From contig CAJTVF010000040.1 in NCBI GenBank assembly GCA_910579435.1, forward strand, positions 1-24,538: a stretch of 24,538 bases of DNA. Direction: 5' to 3'. Every line of letters begins with the position of its first letter. The stretch's first letter is position 1. The notes beneath the pieces were generated by a model. It had not been told where the DNA came from. It was given only the letters and a program-made list of their open reading frames with translations, and did no database searches. Below are positions 16,201 through 24,221 of the stretch, piece by piece. The position numbers were made by a program, and so were the translations under genes. This DNA comes from an uncultured Oscillibacter sp. (GTDB lineage Bacteria; Bacillota; Clostridia; Oscillospirales; Oscillospiraceae).

Positions 16201-16566
16201 CTTCTCCTGGCGGAGCCCCAGGTCCTCCAGGCCATGGAGCACGAGGCCCTCACCGAGCCCCGCTACCTCCCCCTCCGGGTGAACAAGAGCGGGGACCTCT
16301 CCGGGAGCCTGGCCTCCGCCGCCCAGCTGGGAAAGCTGGGCCGGTACGTGGAGACCCTGCTGCGCGACATCGCCGGGGAGGTCCGCCGGGGCGTCATCGA
16401 CGCGGACCCCTGCTGCCGCACGGAGGAGGACAGCCCCTGCCGCTGCTGCGAGTGGGCCCCCGCCTGCCACTTCCAGGACGGCCGGGACGGCGACCATCTG
16501 ACCTACATCCTCCCGGTGAAGCCGGAGGAATTCTGGCAGGAAATCGAAGGAAAGGAGGCGGACTGA
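13258..16566 (+). CDS. addB: ATP-dependent helicase/deoxyribonuclease subunit B (AddB)
   Basis: A 1102-aa protein; ATG at 13258 with AAGGAGG 7 bases upstream; longer frames to 13066 lack a ribosome site. AddB with AddA processes double-strand breaks to Chi-like sites for RecA. Residues 7-14 (GRAKTGKS) form its Walker A. The C-terminal RecB-type nuclease is intact: Asp886 (KVDRVD), Asp903-Tyr-Lys905 and Gln923-xxx-Tyr927. Cysteines at 745, 1061, 1064 and 1070 have exactly the spacing (x2, x5) of the four Fe-S ligands of B. subtilis AddB. Upstream it is divergent from the phage operon; downstream addA begins one base after its stop, so the two are one operon. Confidence 0.97.
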   Translation: MLTLLTGRAKTGKSKTVLRRIAARPGGRDQILLVPEHASHQAEIDLCRACGDAASRFAEVLSFRRLSDRVLSITGGAAQVTLDAGGKLLTLEKALLEVLPELTVYRRPSRKSAFLRQLLDLFDELRCYEVSPETLYEQSQAISGATHDKLRDLSLLYAAYEARLLRPGLDARDRMTKLCDSLEASGYAAGKDVYIDGFTYFTAQERRCLSILLRQAHSLTVTLLGEPNSREEIFEASLRTLERLRRLAEREGKPVQIETLACRDDSALGHLERHFFGASAPCEGDSSQIRLLQADTVFSEVEQAAAAIRCLLAEGKCRCRDVTVAARNIETYESVIETVFERYEIPAYLSRRSDILEKPVLSLLTGVLASVGGGYEYDDMFRWLKTGLAGLTPEECDELENYVLKWEVHGGMWLRDVDWAENPDGYGAPWTPAREERLSRVNALRRRVQAPLSRLAEGLKTGETAAAKVNALFDFMEELSLQDALERQMRSQAQAGRLQEAEETAQLWEILCGVLDQFVEIVGDEPMELEEFTRLFRQVLTEYSVGTIPVSLDQVQVSGVARNDRHTAQYLFLLGANDHVLPTPGQGGGILNEDDRAELSQRGVELAPTGMDQMGIELQNLYAALAQPRLGLTVSWPAADVSGAELRPAFVVDRLLALFPALRVEREPAAKPYRLTAPLPALESAVPGGALWQCLAEEPAFRPRLEAMARSAAQTRGSLSPRAVRALYGERVSMTASRLERIRTCHFSYFMEYGLKARPRTPAAFDAPQIGTFLHFLLERVTRDVQSLGGFAQADQETLHALIRKYIDEYVQKELRNFQNRNARFRYLFARLRDTAYAVIDQAAEELRRSDFVPLAFELSFGDGKDLPAVVVSEPDGELRVGGKVDRVDGWLKDGKLYLRVVDYKSGKKSFDLSAVRMGLDIQMLLYLFTLQKTGAARFGAQIEPAGVLYLPARDDILSAQRNISPEKLQAEREKQLRRSGLLLAEPQVLQAMEHEALTEPRYLPLRVNKSGDLSGSLASAAQLGKLGRYVETLLRDIAGEVRRGVIDADPCCRTEEDSPCRCCEWAPACHFQDGRDGDHLTYILPVKPEEFWQEIEGKEAD

Positions 16567-16567
16567 C

Positions 16568-19500
16568 ATGCCCCTCACCCCCCAGCAGGAAGCCGCCGTA
16601 AAAAACCGGGGCGGGAGCCTCCTGGTCTCCGCCGCCGCCGGCTCCGGCAAGACCCGGGTCCTGGTGGACCGCCTCTTCCGCTATGTAACGGAGGAGCGCC
16701 ATAACATCGACGACTTCCTCATCATCACCTACACCCGGGCCGCCGCCGCGGAGCTCCGGGGCAAGATCGCCGCCGAGCTCAGCCGCCGCATGGGCGAGGA
16801 CCCGTCCAACGCCCACCTCCGCCGCCAGCTCCTCCGGGTCTATCAGGCGGACATCAAAACGGTGGACGCCTTCTGCACGGCCCTCCTCCGGGAGAACACC
16901 CACCTCCTGGCCCGGGAGGAGGACAAGCACGCCCTGACCCCGGACTTCCGGGTCCTGGACGACGGCGAGGCCGCCCTGATCCGCCGCCGCTGCCTGGACC
17001 GGGTCCTCTCCGCCCTTTACGAGACCCTCACCCCCGGCGGCGCGCAGCTGGCGGACACCCTGGGGGCGGGCCGGGACGACAGCGCCCTGGCGGAGCTGGT
17101 TCTGGAGCTCTACGACAAGCTCCAAAGCCACGCCTCCCCGGAACGCTGGCTCCTCCAAAGCCGGGCCGCCTGGGAGACCCCCGCCTCCAGCTTCGACGCC
17201 ACTCCCTACGCCCGGGTCCTCCTGGCCTCCATCCGCCGCCGGTCCGCCCACTGGGCGGACCAGCTCCGCCGGGGCGCGGAGCGCACCGAGGGCGGCCCCG
17301 CCCTGGAATCCGGCTACGGCGCGAAGTTCCTGGAAGCCTCCCGGGGCTTCCAGGCCCTGAGCCAGGCCCCGGACTGGGCCTCCGCCCGGGACCTGTGCGC
17401 CGCCGTGACCTTCCCCCGCCTCACTACCCCCAAGGGCCGGAAAGAGGACCCTCTGGTCCTCTCCCTGAAGCAGACCTGGGAGGGGGCCAAAGCGGCCCTC
17501 AAGCCCCTCCAGTCCTGGCTGGACGTCACCGGGGAGGAGGCCCTGGAGGACCTCCAGGCTGCAGCCCCCGCCATGCTGGCCCTGCTGGACCTGACGGCGG
17601 ACTTCTCCGCCGCCTTCCGTTCGGAAAAGCTCCGGCTGAACGCCGCCGACTTCTCCGACCAGGAGCACCTGGCCCTCACCCTCCTGGTGAGTTCCGACGG
17701 AACCCCCACAGAGCTTGGTGAGCAGGTCTCCGCCCGCTACGCCGAGATTTTGGTGGACGAGTACCAGGACACCAACGAGGTTCAAAACGCCATCTTCCGC
17801 GCCGTCTCCAGGGACGGCAAAAACCTCTTCACCGTCGGCGACGTAAAGCAGAGCATCTACCGCTTCCGCCTGGCGGACCCCACCATCTTCCTCCGGAAAT
17901 ACGCCGCCTTCAAGCCCCATACCGAGGCGGCGGACGGCGAGGACCGGAAGCTCACCCTCTCCCGGAACTTCCGCTCCCGCCAGGAGATCCTGGACGCCGC
18001 CAACTTCATCTTCGAAAATATACTCTCCGTAGAAATGGGCGATCTTGAATACGACGAGGACGCGTCCCTTCACTTCGGCGCGGCCTACTACCCGCCCCGG
18101 ACGGACTGCCGGACGGAGTTTCACCTGCTCACCGCCCGCCAAAAATCGGCGGAGGACCCCCGCCCCGTCAAAAAGCTCGCCGCCGAGGCCCGCTTTGTGG
18201 CCCGCCGCATCCGCCAATTGCTGGATGAGGGCTATCCCGTCACCGCCCCGGACGGCGCCCTCCGCCCCTGCAAGCCGGAGGATATCGTCATCCTCATGCG
18301 TTCCCCCGGGAGCCGCACGGCGGCCTTTGCCGCGGCCCTGGCGGAGCGGGACGTCCCCTGCTCCTTCCAGGAGGAATCCGGCTTTTTCGAGACCATGGAG
18401 GTCTCCACCGCCGTGGCCCTGCTGGAGCTCATCGACAACCCACGCCAGGACGTGCCCCTGATTTCCGTCCTCCGCTCCCCCATCTTCGGCTTTACGCCGG
18501 ACCGCCTGGCGGAGATCCGCGCCGCCGCCCCCGACGGCGATTTTTACGGGGCCGTCGCCGCCTCAAAGGCCCCGGACTGCGCCGCCTTCCTGGAGACCCT
18601 GCGCGCCCTCCGCCTGGCGGCCCGGGACATGAGCGTCCACCGCCTCCTCTGGCACATCTACAATACCTTAAACCTCCTGGGCCTATACGGCGCCATGGAC
18701 TGCGGCCTGGAGCGCCGGGAGAACCTGATCGCCCTGGCCCACCAGGCGGAGAAATTTGAATCCGGCGGCTGCCGGGGCCTCTTCGCCTTCGCCGCCCGGC
18801 TCCGCCGCCTGCTGGAGGCGGGGGAGGCCCCCCCGGCCTCTTCCGGCTCCCCGGCAAACGGCGTCCGCCTCATGAGCATCCACAAGTCCAAGGGCCTGGA
18901 GTTTCCCATCGTCATCCTGGCGGACCTGGACCACGCCTTCTCCCGCCAGGACTTCGACGCCTCCGTCCTGGTGCATCCCGCCCTGGGCCTGGGCCCCCGC
19001 CGGGTGGACCTGAAGCGGAAGATCCGCTATCCCACCCTGGCCCGCATTGCCATTGAAGAAACCCTCCGCCGGGAGAACCTGGCGGAGGAGCAGCGGGTCC
19101 TTTATGTAGCCATGACCCGCCCCAAGGAAAAGCTCATTCTGGTCAACTCCCTCTACTTCGCGGAGACCCGCCTCCAGCGCCTGGCGGCCTCCGCCGCCCT
19201 GCCCGTCCCGCCGGAGGCCGTGGCGGCCTGCCGGACCTTTGGCGAGTGGCTGCTGCTGCCCCTCCTCTGCCGCCCGGAGGCGGAGCCCCTCCGGGCCCTG
19301 GCCAATGCGGAGGTCCCCGCCGCCCCCTGTTCCGGGGCCCCCTGGGAGGTCTTCCTCCACGACAGCGCGGATTTCCGGGACGCCCCCGCCCGCCCCGGCC
19401 TCGCCGGAGAGGAAGCCGCCGCCGGGGTCTCCTTCGACCCCGCCCTCCTGGCCTTTCAATATCCCTACCGCCGGGAGAGCGCCCTCCCCGCCAAGCTGAC

Positions 19501-20116
19501 GGCCACCCAGCTGAAGGGCCGCCTCCTGGACCAGGAGATCGCGGAGAACGCCGCCCACACCCCCTACCTCCGGCCCCTTTCCCAGCCCCTCTTCCGCCGG
19601 GAGCAGCGGGGCCTCACCCCCGCCGAACGGGGCTCCGCCACCCACCTGGTCCTCCAATACCTGAACTTTGAAGACCCTGCCGTCCCCGCCCAGGTCGCCG
19701 CCCTGGAGCAAAAGGGCCTCCTCACTCCCCAGCAGGCCCAGGCGGTGGACGTCCCCGCCCTGGAGCGCCTCCTGGCCTCCCCCCTGGCGGAGGAGGTCCG
19801 CCAAAGCCCCCGCCGTCTCCGGGAGTACCGCTTCACCCTCCTGGTCCCCGCCCGGGAGATTGCCCCCCATGCGTCCGAAGACGACGCCATTCTTCTCCAG
19901 GGCGTAGCGGACCTGTGCTTCGAGACCCCCGGGGGCCTCGCCGTGGTGGACTTCAAGACCGACCGCGTCTTCACCGCCGAAGAGGTCCGGGACCGGGCGG
20001 AGGTCTACCGTCCCCAGCTGGAGGCGTACAGCCTGGCCCTGACCCGGGTCCTGGAAAAACCCGTCGTCCGCCGGATTCTCTATTTCCTCACCCCCGGGAC
20101 CGCCCTGGACCTCTGA
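16568..20116 (+). CDS. addA: ATP-dependent helicase/nuclease subunit A (AddA)
   Basis: A 1182-aa UvrD/Rep-type helicase fused to a RecB-family nuclease, a little shorter than B. subtilis AddA. Motifs in order are: Walker A AAAGSGKT at 22-29; TYTRAAAAELR (Ia); VDEYQDT with Asp397-Glu398 (II); GDVKQSIYRFR (III); RNFRSR (IV); SIHKSKGLEFPIV (V); LYVAMTRPKEKL (VI). The nuclease motifs are Asp1115 (GVADL), Asp1128-Phe-Lys1130 and Gln1150-xxx-Tyr1154. All key residues are present, so both helicase and nuclease should work. The ATG overlaps nothing but follows addB by one base; the end of addB contains GGAAAGGAGG, which serves as its ribosome site. Confidence 0.97.
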   Translation: MPLTPQQEAAVKNRGGSLLVSAAAGSGKTRVLVDRLFRYVTEERHNIDDFLIITYTRAAAAELRGKIAAELSRRMGEDPSNAHLRRQLLRVYQADIKTVDAFCTALLRENTHLLAREEDKHALTPDFRVLDDGEAALIRRRCLDRVLSALYETLTPGGAQLADTLGAGRDDSALAELVLELYDKLQSHASPERWLLQSRAAWETPASSFDATPYARVLLASIRRRSAHWADQLRRGAERTEGGPALESGYGAKFLEASRGFQALSQAPDWASARDLCAAVTFPRLTTPKGRKEDPLVLSLKQTWEGAKAALKPLQSWLDVTGEEALEDLQAAAPAMLALLDLTADFSAAFRSEKLRLNAADFSDQEHLALTLLVSSDGTPTELGEQVSARYAEILVDEYQDTNEVQNAIFRAVSRDGKNLFTVGDVKQSIYRFRLADPTIFLRKYAAFKPHTEAADGEDRKLTLSRNFRSRQEILDAANFIFENILSVEMGDLEYDEDASLHFGAAYYPPRTDCRTEFHLLTARQKSAEDPRPVKKLAAEARFVARRIRQLLDEGYPVTAPDGALRPCKPEDIVILMRSPGSRTAAFAAALAERDVPCSFQEESGFFETMEVSTAVALLELIDNPRQDVPLISVLRSPIFGFTPDRLAEIRAAAPDGDFYGAVAASKAPDCAAFLETLRALRLAARDMSVHRLLWHIYNTLNLLGLYGAMDCGLERRENLIALAHQAEKFESGGCRGLFAFAARLRRLLEAGEAPPASSGSPANGVRLMSIHKSKGLEFPIVILADLDHAFSRQDFDASVLVHPALGLGPRRVDLKRKIRYPTLARIAIEETLRRENLAEEQRVLYVAMTRPKEKLILVNSLYFAETRLQRLAASAALPVPPEAVAACRTFGEWLLLPLLCRPEAEPLRALANAEVPAAPCSGAPWEVFLHDSADFRDAPARPGLAGEEAAAGVSFDPALLAFQYPYRRESALPAKLTATQLKGRLLDQEIAENAAHTPYLRPLSQPLFRREQRGLTPAERGSATHLVLQYLNFEDPAVPAQVAALEQKGLLTPQQAQAVDVPALERLLASPLAEEVRQSPRRLREYRFTLLVPAREIAPHASEDDAILLQGVADLCFETPGGLAVVDFKTDRVFTAEEVRDRAEVYRPQLEAYSLALTRVLEKPVVRRILYFLTPGTALDL

Positions 20117-20271
20117 CCGCCCCGCTGATGCCAAGGAGCCCCACAATCCATGCGCGGCCTGGGGTCTGGCGCTGCAGGGCCCTGCTCCCTCAAGTTGAAA
20201 TTTTTTCCACTGCTAGATTCCCCGGCCCCGGGCAAGCTAAGGACTATCTCGACAGGATTGGAGGGATTCTC

Positions 20272-20487
20272 ATGGCAATCGACAAGATCGCCGTCCTGCT
20301 GGCCGTCATCGGCGCGCTGAACTGGGGCGGCATCGGACTGTTCGGCTTTGACGCCGTAGCCTGGCTGTTTGGCGGCCAGCTGGCGGTGGTCTCCCGGATT
20401 ATTTACGCCCTGGTGGGCCTGGCGGGCCTGTGGTGCCTGACGCTGCTGTTCCGCCTGGACCGGGAAACGGCCGCCCACCCGGCCTAA
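20272..20487 (+). CDS. DUF378 small membrane protein (YuzA-like)
   Basis: A 71-aa protein from the ATG at 20272, with GGAGGG 7 bases upstream. It has two membrane segments (about residues 5-28 and 38-60) and the DUF378 hallmark ALNWGGIGLFGFD between them; function of the family is unknown. It is separated from addA by 155 bases that contain a GCAGGGCCCTGC palindrome (20174-20185) and is probably its own unit. The stop codon TAA (20485-20487) is part of the CTAA duplicated by insertion of the MITE, so the repeat now begins on the next base, and the natural terminator is pushed 163 bases further away. Confidence 0.9.
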   Translation: MAIDKIAVLLAVIGALNWGGIGLFGFDAVAWLFGGQLAVVSRIIYALVGLAGLWCLTLLFRLDRETAAHPA

Positions 20488-20646
20488 GGAACCACTGATG
20501 AAATCCCCGCACACAGCTTCACGCCATAAATTCCCGCTGGACTGCGTTAGAAAATCTTGAAATCCGTCAGGATTCCTGCGATTTTCTTCCTTGTCAGCAG
20601 AAATTTCTGGCGCAAATCTGCACACGTTGATTTAATCAGTGCTTCC
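20488..20646. repeat. MITE-like element, copy 2 (159 bp)
   Basis: Identical by eye to 5-163 and in the same orientation, with the same 18-bp imperfect inverted ends. It is flanked by CTAA at 20484-20487 and 20647-20650, a clean 4-bp target duplication. CTAA and the TTAA of copy 1 both fit the YTAR target consensus known for the IS5 group. It has inserted directly after the stop codon of the DUF378 gene and before the terminator at 20670. No mutation separates the copies, so transposition, or recombination homogenising them, is recent. Confidence 0.88.
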
Positions 20647-20669
20647 CTAAGCGTTTCAAGCCCGCGAAG

Positions 20670-20700
20670 ACGGAGGGGGGAAACATCTCCCCTCCGTTTT
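20670..20700 (+). terminator. Rho-independent terminator of the DUF378 gene
   Basis: ACGGAGGGG (20670-20678) pairs with CCCCTCCGT (20689-20697), followed by TTTT. Without the MITE it would lie about 20 bases beyond the DUF378 stop. Confidence 0.8.
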
Positions 20701-20744
20701 GTGCGCCCGGGAAAAAGATAAACGCCGCCCTCTTTACTTCCCCG

Positions 20745-20773
20745 TTGAAATCCTCTATAATCGCATATAATAT
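20745..20773 (+). promoter_or_regulatory. Promoter of the aminopeptidase gene
   Basis: TTGAAA at 20745-20750, with TAATAT at 20768-20773 (17-bp spacer) or TATAAT at 20766-20771 (15-bp spacer), in an AT-rich patch 78 bases before the start codon. Confidence 0.6.
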
Positions 20774-20850
20774 TTCCATAGGATCGAAAAACGATTAGTC
20801 CTTGTTTGAGCATTGGCAAAACAAGGCCTGGAAAGGAAGGAACCAACAAC

Positions 20851-22086
20851 ATGGAAGAAAAACTCCGCGAATACGCCCGTCTCCTGGTCCAGGTGGGCCT
20901 GAACCCGTACCCCGGCCAGCGGATGGTGATCTCCTCCCCGGTGGAGTGCGCCGCCTTCGCCCGTCTCTGCGCCCGGGAGGCGTATGACGCCGGCTGCTGC
21001 GAGGTGGTGATGAACTGGACCGACGACACCATGACCCGCATGAAGTACCTCCACGCCGCGGAGGAGGTCTTCGGCACGGTGCCCCTCTGGCGGCGGCACT
21101 TCTTCAACGACCAGGCCCTGGAGGGGACGGCCTACCTCGCCATTTCCGCCTCGGACCCGGAGAACCTGAAGGGCGTGGACTCCAAGCGCATCATCGCCGC
21201 CCAGCGGGCCAGCGGGAAAGCGCTGAAGGATTTCGACCGCCTCCAGATGTGCGGGGGCTTCCCCTGGTGCATCGCCTCCATCCCCATTCCCTCCTGGGCG
21301 GCCCGGGTGTTCCCGGACAAGGGGGAGGCGGAGGCCGTCTCCGCCCTCTGGGACGCGATTTTCCGGGCCGTCCGCGTCACCGGGGACGGCAGGGCCGTGG
21401 AGCGCTGGCAGGAGCACCTGGAAACCCTGGAGCGCCGCCTGGAGAAGCTGAACGCCCTGGGGTTAAAGTCCCTCCACTATACGAACTCCCTGGGCACGGA
21501 CCTCACCGTGGAGCTCCCGGAGGGCCATATCTGGGAGAGCGGCGGAGACCGGACCCTGGCCGGGCGGCCGTATATCGCCAACATCCCCACGGAGGAGATC
21601 TTCACCTCCCCCCTGAAAACCGGGGCCAGCGGCGTGGTGTACGCCTCCATGCCCCTGGTCCACGACGGCAACGTCATCGACAAGTTCCACTTTGTGGTGA
21701 AGGAGGGCAAAATCGTGGAGGCTCGCGCGGAGCAGGGAGAGGAGACCCTCCAGGCCGCCATTTCCGTGGACGAGGGCGCGGCCTACTTCGGCGAGGCGGC
21801 CCTGGTGCCCTACGACAGCCCCATCTCCAATCAGAACCTGCTGTTTTACAACACCCTCTTTGACGAAAACGCCGCCTGTCACATTGCCTTCGGCGAGGCG
21901 TACCCCTGTCTGGAGGGAGGACAGCAGATGACCAAGGACGAATTGAAGGCCCGGGGCCTCAACGACTCCATCACCCACGTGGACTTCATGATCGGCACCC
22001 CGGACCTGTCCATCACGGGCACCACCCGGGACGGCAGGGAGGTCCCCATCTTCATCGGCGGGAACTTTGCCCCCTCTTTTTCTTGA
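20851..22086 (+). CDS. M29-family metallo-aminopeptidase (AmpS/PepS type)
   Basis: A 411-aa enzyme, the usual length for thermophilic-type M29 aminopeptidases, which remove N-terminal residues from peptides in the cytoplasm using two metal ions. The metal ligands line up with the family: Glu249 (IPTEE), Glu315 (YFGEAALVP), His344 (ACHIAFG), His376 and Asp378 (THVDFMIG). The ATG at 20851 has AGGAAGGAA upstream; the open frame to 20806 is not supported. It has its own promoter (20745-20773) and appears monocistronic, ending before the hairpin at 22094. No signal peptide. Confidence 0.94.
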   Translation: MEEKLREYARLLVQVGLNPYPGQRMVISSPVECAAFARLCAREAYDAGCCEVVMNWTDDTMTRMKYLHAAEEVFGTVPLWRRHFFNDQALEGTAYLAISASDPENLKGVDSKRIIAAQRASGKALKDFDRLQMCGGFPWCIASIPIPSWAARVFPDKGEAEAVSALWDAIFRAVRVTGDGRAVERWQEHLETLERRLEKLNALGLKSLHYTNSLGTDLTVELPEGHIWESGGDRTLAGRPYIANIPTEEIFTSPLKTGASGVVYASMPLVHDGNVIDKFHFVVKEGKIVEARAEQGEETLQAAISVDEGAAYFGEAALVPYDSPISNQNLLFYNTLFDENAACHIAFGEAYPCLEGGQQMTKDELKARGLNDSITHVDFMIGTPDLSITGTTRDGREVPIFIGGNFAPSFS

Positions 22087-22093
22087 AAGATAT

Positions 22094-22128
22094 GGGGCCT
22101 CTTAGCGGCTTTGCCGCATAGAGGCCCC
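22094..22128 (+). terminator. Nested hairpin after the aminopeptidase gene
   Basis: GGGGCCTCT (22094-22102) pairs with AGAGGCCCC (22120-22128), with an inner GCGGC-TTT-GCCGC stem. It lies 7 bases past the stop. There is no U tract, so it may be a weak or factor-dependent terminator or an mRNA-stabilising hairpin. Confidence 0.5.
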
Positions 22129-22253
22129 GTATGCCCTATGGGTAAAAAGAAGCGAAAAGAGCTTTCGCGCGCTCTGACACTCCGGAGATAAACCGAGCCG
22201 GAGCGACGGCAACCAAGACTCAGCAAATCACATAACGAAATGAGGAAATGATC

Positions 22254-22736
22254 GTGGCATACAAACTTAGAACCACGGATGAACACGTCCTGATCTGCGA
22301 AGGTGCGCGGGTCAGCGGCGGCGTAACCCTGGGGAAGGGCGTAAACATCTGGTACAACGCCGTCCTCCGGGGGGACGACGGGGCCATCACCGTCGGCGAA
22401 AACACCAACATCCAGGACTGCGCCGTCCTCCACGAGGAGACCCGGGTCGGCGCGGGCTGCACCATCGGCCACGGGGCCGTGGTCCACGGCTGCACGGTAG
22501 GGGACAACGTCCTGATCGGCATGGGAGCCGTTGTCCTGAACGGCGCGAAAATCGGCGACGACTGCATCGTCGGCGCCGGGTCCCTGGTCACCGGAAAGCT
22601 GGACGCCCCCGCCGGGTCCATGATCCTGGGCAGTCCCGCCAAGGTGGTCCGCCCCCTGACAGAGGCGGAAATCGCCTCTAACCGGGAATCCGCCCAGGGT
22701 TATCTGAAGACAGCGGACGAGTACCGCCGGGGCTGA
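22254..22736 (+). CDS. Gamma-carbonic-anhydrase-like hexapeptide-repeat protein (YrdA/CaiE type)
   Basis: A 160-aa left-handed beta-helix protein. The hexapeptide register is clear (VTLGKGVNIWYNAVLRGDD, then ITVGENTNIQD, then CTIGHGAVVHGC). Three histidines at the positions of the zinc ligands of gamma-class carbonic anhydrases are present: His60 (AVLHEE), His73 and His78 (GHGAVVH). The C-terminus is the usual helical end after GSPAKVVRPL. I prefer the GTG at 22254, 8 bases after GAGG; an ATG at 22248 is too close to that site but is possible. True carbonic anhydrase activity is unproven for the family; the proteins may have other roles. It is 3 bases from the permease gene and probably co-transcribed with it. 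Confidence 0.9.
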   Translation: MAYKLRTTDEHVLICEGARVSGGVTLGKGVNIWYNAVLRGDDGAITVGENTNIQDCAVLHEETRVGAGCTIGHGAVVHGCTVGDNVLIGMGAVVLNGAKIGDDCIVGAGSLVTGKLDAPAGSMILGSPAKVVRPLTEAEIASNRESAQGYLKTADEYRRG

Positions 22737-22739
22737 GCC

Positions 22740-23888
22740 ATGGACTGGAACCGGAATCAAATCAAGCAGCGGCTGCTGGTGGTCTGCGGCGGCGTGGCCT
22801 TCTTCTGCGCCCTGCAAAACCTCCCCGCCGTGGCCCTGGCCCTCCGCTGGGTGCTGGGTGTCCTGTCCCCCTTCCTGGCGGGCGGGGCCATCGCCTTTGT
22901 CTTAAACGTCCCCATGCGGGCCATCGAAGCCCATCTCCCCAGCGGGAAGCGCTGGAAGCGCCTCCGCCGTCCCCTGGCCCTGATCCTGACCCTGGCGGCC
23001 ATGACCGGAGTGGTGACCCTGGCGGTCTGCGTCGTCAGCCCCGGCATCGGCGGCGCGGTCCGGTCCATTACCAGCCAGCTTCCCGCCGCCATCCAGCGGA
23101 TGCAGGCCCAGCTGGCGGAGCTGGAGGCCTGGCTCCCCCAGCTGGAGACCCTGGCGTCGGACCTCCAGTTTGACTGGAAGGCCCTTTCGGAAAAGGCCGT
23201 TTCCCTGGCCCGGGACTGGGGCGGCGGGCTGGTGTCCTCCGGCGGCGTGCTGATCGGCGGCGTGGTCAGCGGCGTCAGCACCTTCGTCATCGGCCTGATC
23301 TTCTCCTTCTACGTCCTGCTGCAAAAGGAGCGCCTGGCCCGCCAGGGCCGCCAGGTCCTGTACGCCCTCTTCCCCGAGTCCTGGGCGGACAAAGCCCTGG
23401 AGGTCCTCCGCCTCTCCGGCCGCACCTTCTCCAGCTTCCTCTCCGGCCAGTGCGTGGAGGCGGTGATCCTGGGCGCCCTCTTCGTGGCGGCCATGACCGT
23501 CTTCCGCATGCCGTACGCCCTGCTGGTGGGGGTCCTCATCGCCCTGACGGCCCTGATTCCCGTAGTGGGGGCGTTCATCGGCTGCGTGGTGGGGGCCCTG
23601 CTCATCGCCGTCACGAATCCCTGGCAGGCGGCAGGCTTCGTGGTCCTGTTCCTGGTCATCCAGCAGATCGAGGGCAACCTGATTTACCCCCACGTGGTAG
23701 GGAGCTCCGTGGGCCTGCCCTCCATCTGGGTCCTGGCCGCCGTGACCCTGGGCGGCAAGCTGATGGGCGTCGCCGGGATGCTGTTCTTTATCCCCCTCTG
23801 CTCCGTGCTGTACGCCCTCTTCCGGGGCTTCGTCAAGGCCCGCCTGAAGGACCGCCGGGTCCCCGCGCGGAAATGGCGGGACCCTTAG
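22740..23888 (+). CDS. AI-2E-family permease (TqsA/PerM/YdiK type)
   Basis: A 382-aa membrane protein. Hydrophobic segments lie at about residues 12-58 (two helices), 79-107, 162-198, 237-320 (three or four helices) and 325-365. Between the third and fourth comes the soluble helical domain (residues about 110-160) typical of the family. The blocks LIFSFYVLLQKERL, ALLVGVLIALTALIPVVGAFIG and QQIEGNLIYPHVVG are family signatures. Members export AI-2 or other small molecules, or act as Na+/H+ antiporters, so the substrate cannot be inferred. ATG at 22740 follows the gamma-CA stop by 3 bases. Confidence 0.93.
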   Translation: MDWNRNQIKQRLLVVCGGVAFFCALQNLPAVALALRWVLGVLSPFLAGGAIAFVLNVPMRAIEAHLPSGKRWKRLRRPLALILTLAAMTGVVTLAVCVVSPGIGGAVRSITSQLPAAIQRMQAQLAELEAWLPQLETLASDLQFDWKALSEKAVSLARDWGGGLVSSGGVLIGGVVSGVSTFVIGLIFSFYVLLQKERLARQGRQVLYALFPESWADKALEVLRLSGRTFSSFLSGQCVEAVILGALFVAAMTVFRMPYALLVGVLIALTALIPVVGAFIGCVVGALLIAVTNPWQAAGFVVLFLVIQQIEGNLIYPHVVGSSVGLPSIWVLAAVTLGGKLMGVAGMLFFIPLCSVLYALFRGFVKARLKDRRVPARKWRDP

Positions 23889-23910
23889 GGCCCGTATTTA
23901 AACCGCAAAA

Positions 23911-23940
23911 CGCCCTCCGGGGCCCTTCGGAGGGCGCTTT
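23911..23940 (+). terminator. Terminator of the gamma-CA/AI-2E operon
   Basis: CGCCCTCCG (23911-23919) pairs with CGGAGGGCG (23928-23936), followed by CTTT. It lies 22 bases past the permease stop. Confidence 0.75.
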
Positions 23941-24015
23941 CCCCGCTATTTGCGCACCAATTTTCGCGCTTCGGCGGCCCCGCTCATTTTCCTGCAAAAT
24001 TTCTGAAAAAACCTC

Positions 24016-24044
24016 TTGACATTTCCCTCCGGCTTTGCTATTAT
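24016..24044 (+). promoter_or_regulatory. Promoter of the tRNA-Ala(GGC) gene
   Basis: A consensus TTGACA (24016-24021), 17-base spacer and TATTAT (24039-24044), 31 bases before the tRNA. Confidence 0.85.
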
Positions 24045-24075
24045 AATCACTGTTCTGATGCGGAACACCTGACAC

Positions 24076-24151
<76 letters not shown>

Positions 24152-24156
24152 GGACA

Positions 24157-24195
24157 GAGAAAAGCCTTGGAACTTCGGCTTCCAAGGCTTTTCTC
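24157..24195 (+). terminator. Terminator of tRNA-Ala(GGC)
   Basis: A perfect 16-bp stem, 24157-24172 with 24180-24195, around a 7-base loop containing TTCG. The T run is inside the 3' arm. Confidence 0.8.
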
Positions 24196-24221
24196 GTGAC
24201 CACGCAGTTTTGGAAATAGTT

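Noticed and set aside
13132..16650. 1172-codon open frame on the minus strand, antisense to addB
   Set aside because: It mirrors the GC-rich third-position pattern of addB, has no domain, and is a composition shadow; the plus-strand protein has all AddB motifs.
16394..18217. 607-codon minus-strand frame antisense to addA
   Set aside because: Shadow of addA; no start signal or domain.
20547..21107. 186-codon minus-strand frame ending in the MITE, and the similar one at 64-261
   Set aside because: The shared C-terminal residues are simply the MITE sequence read through; no coding evidence.
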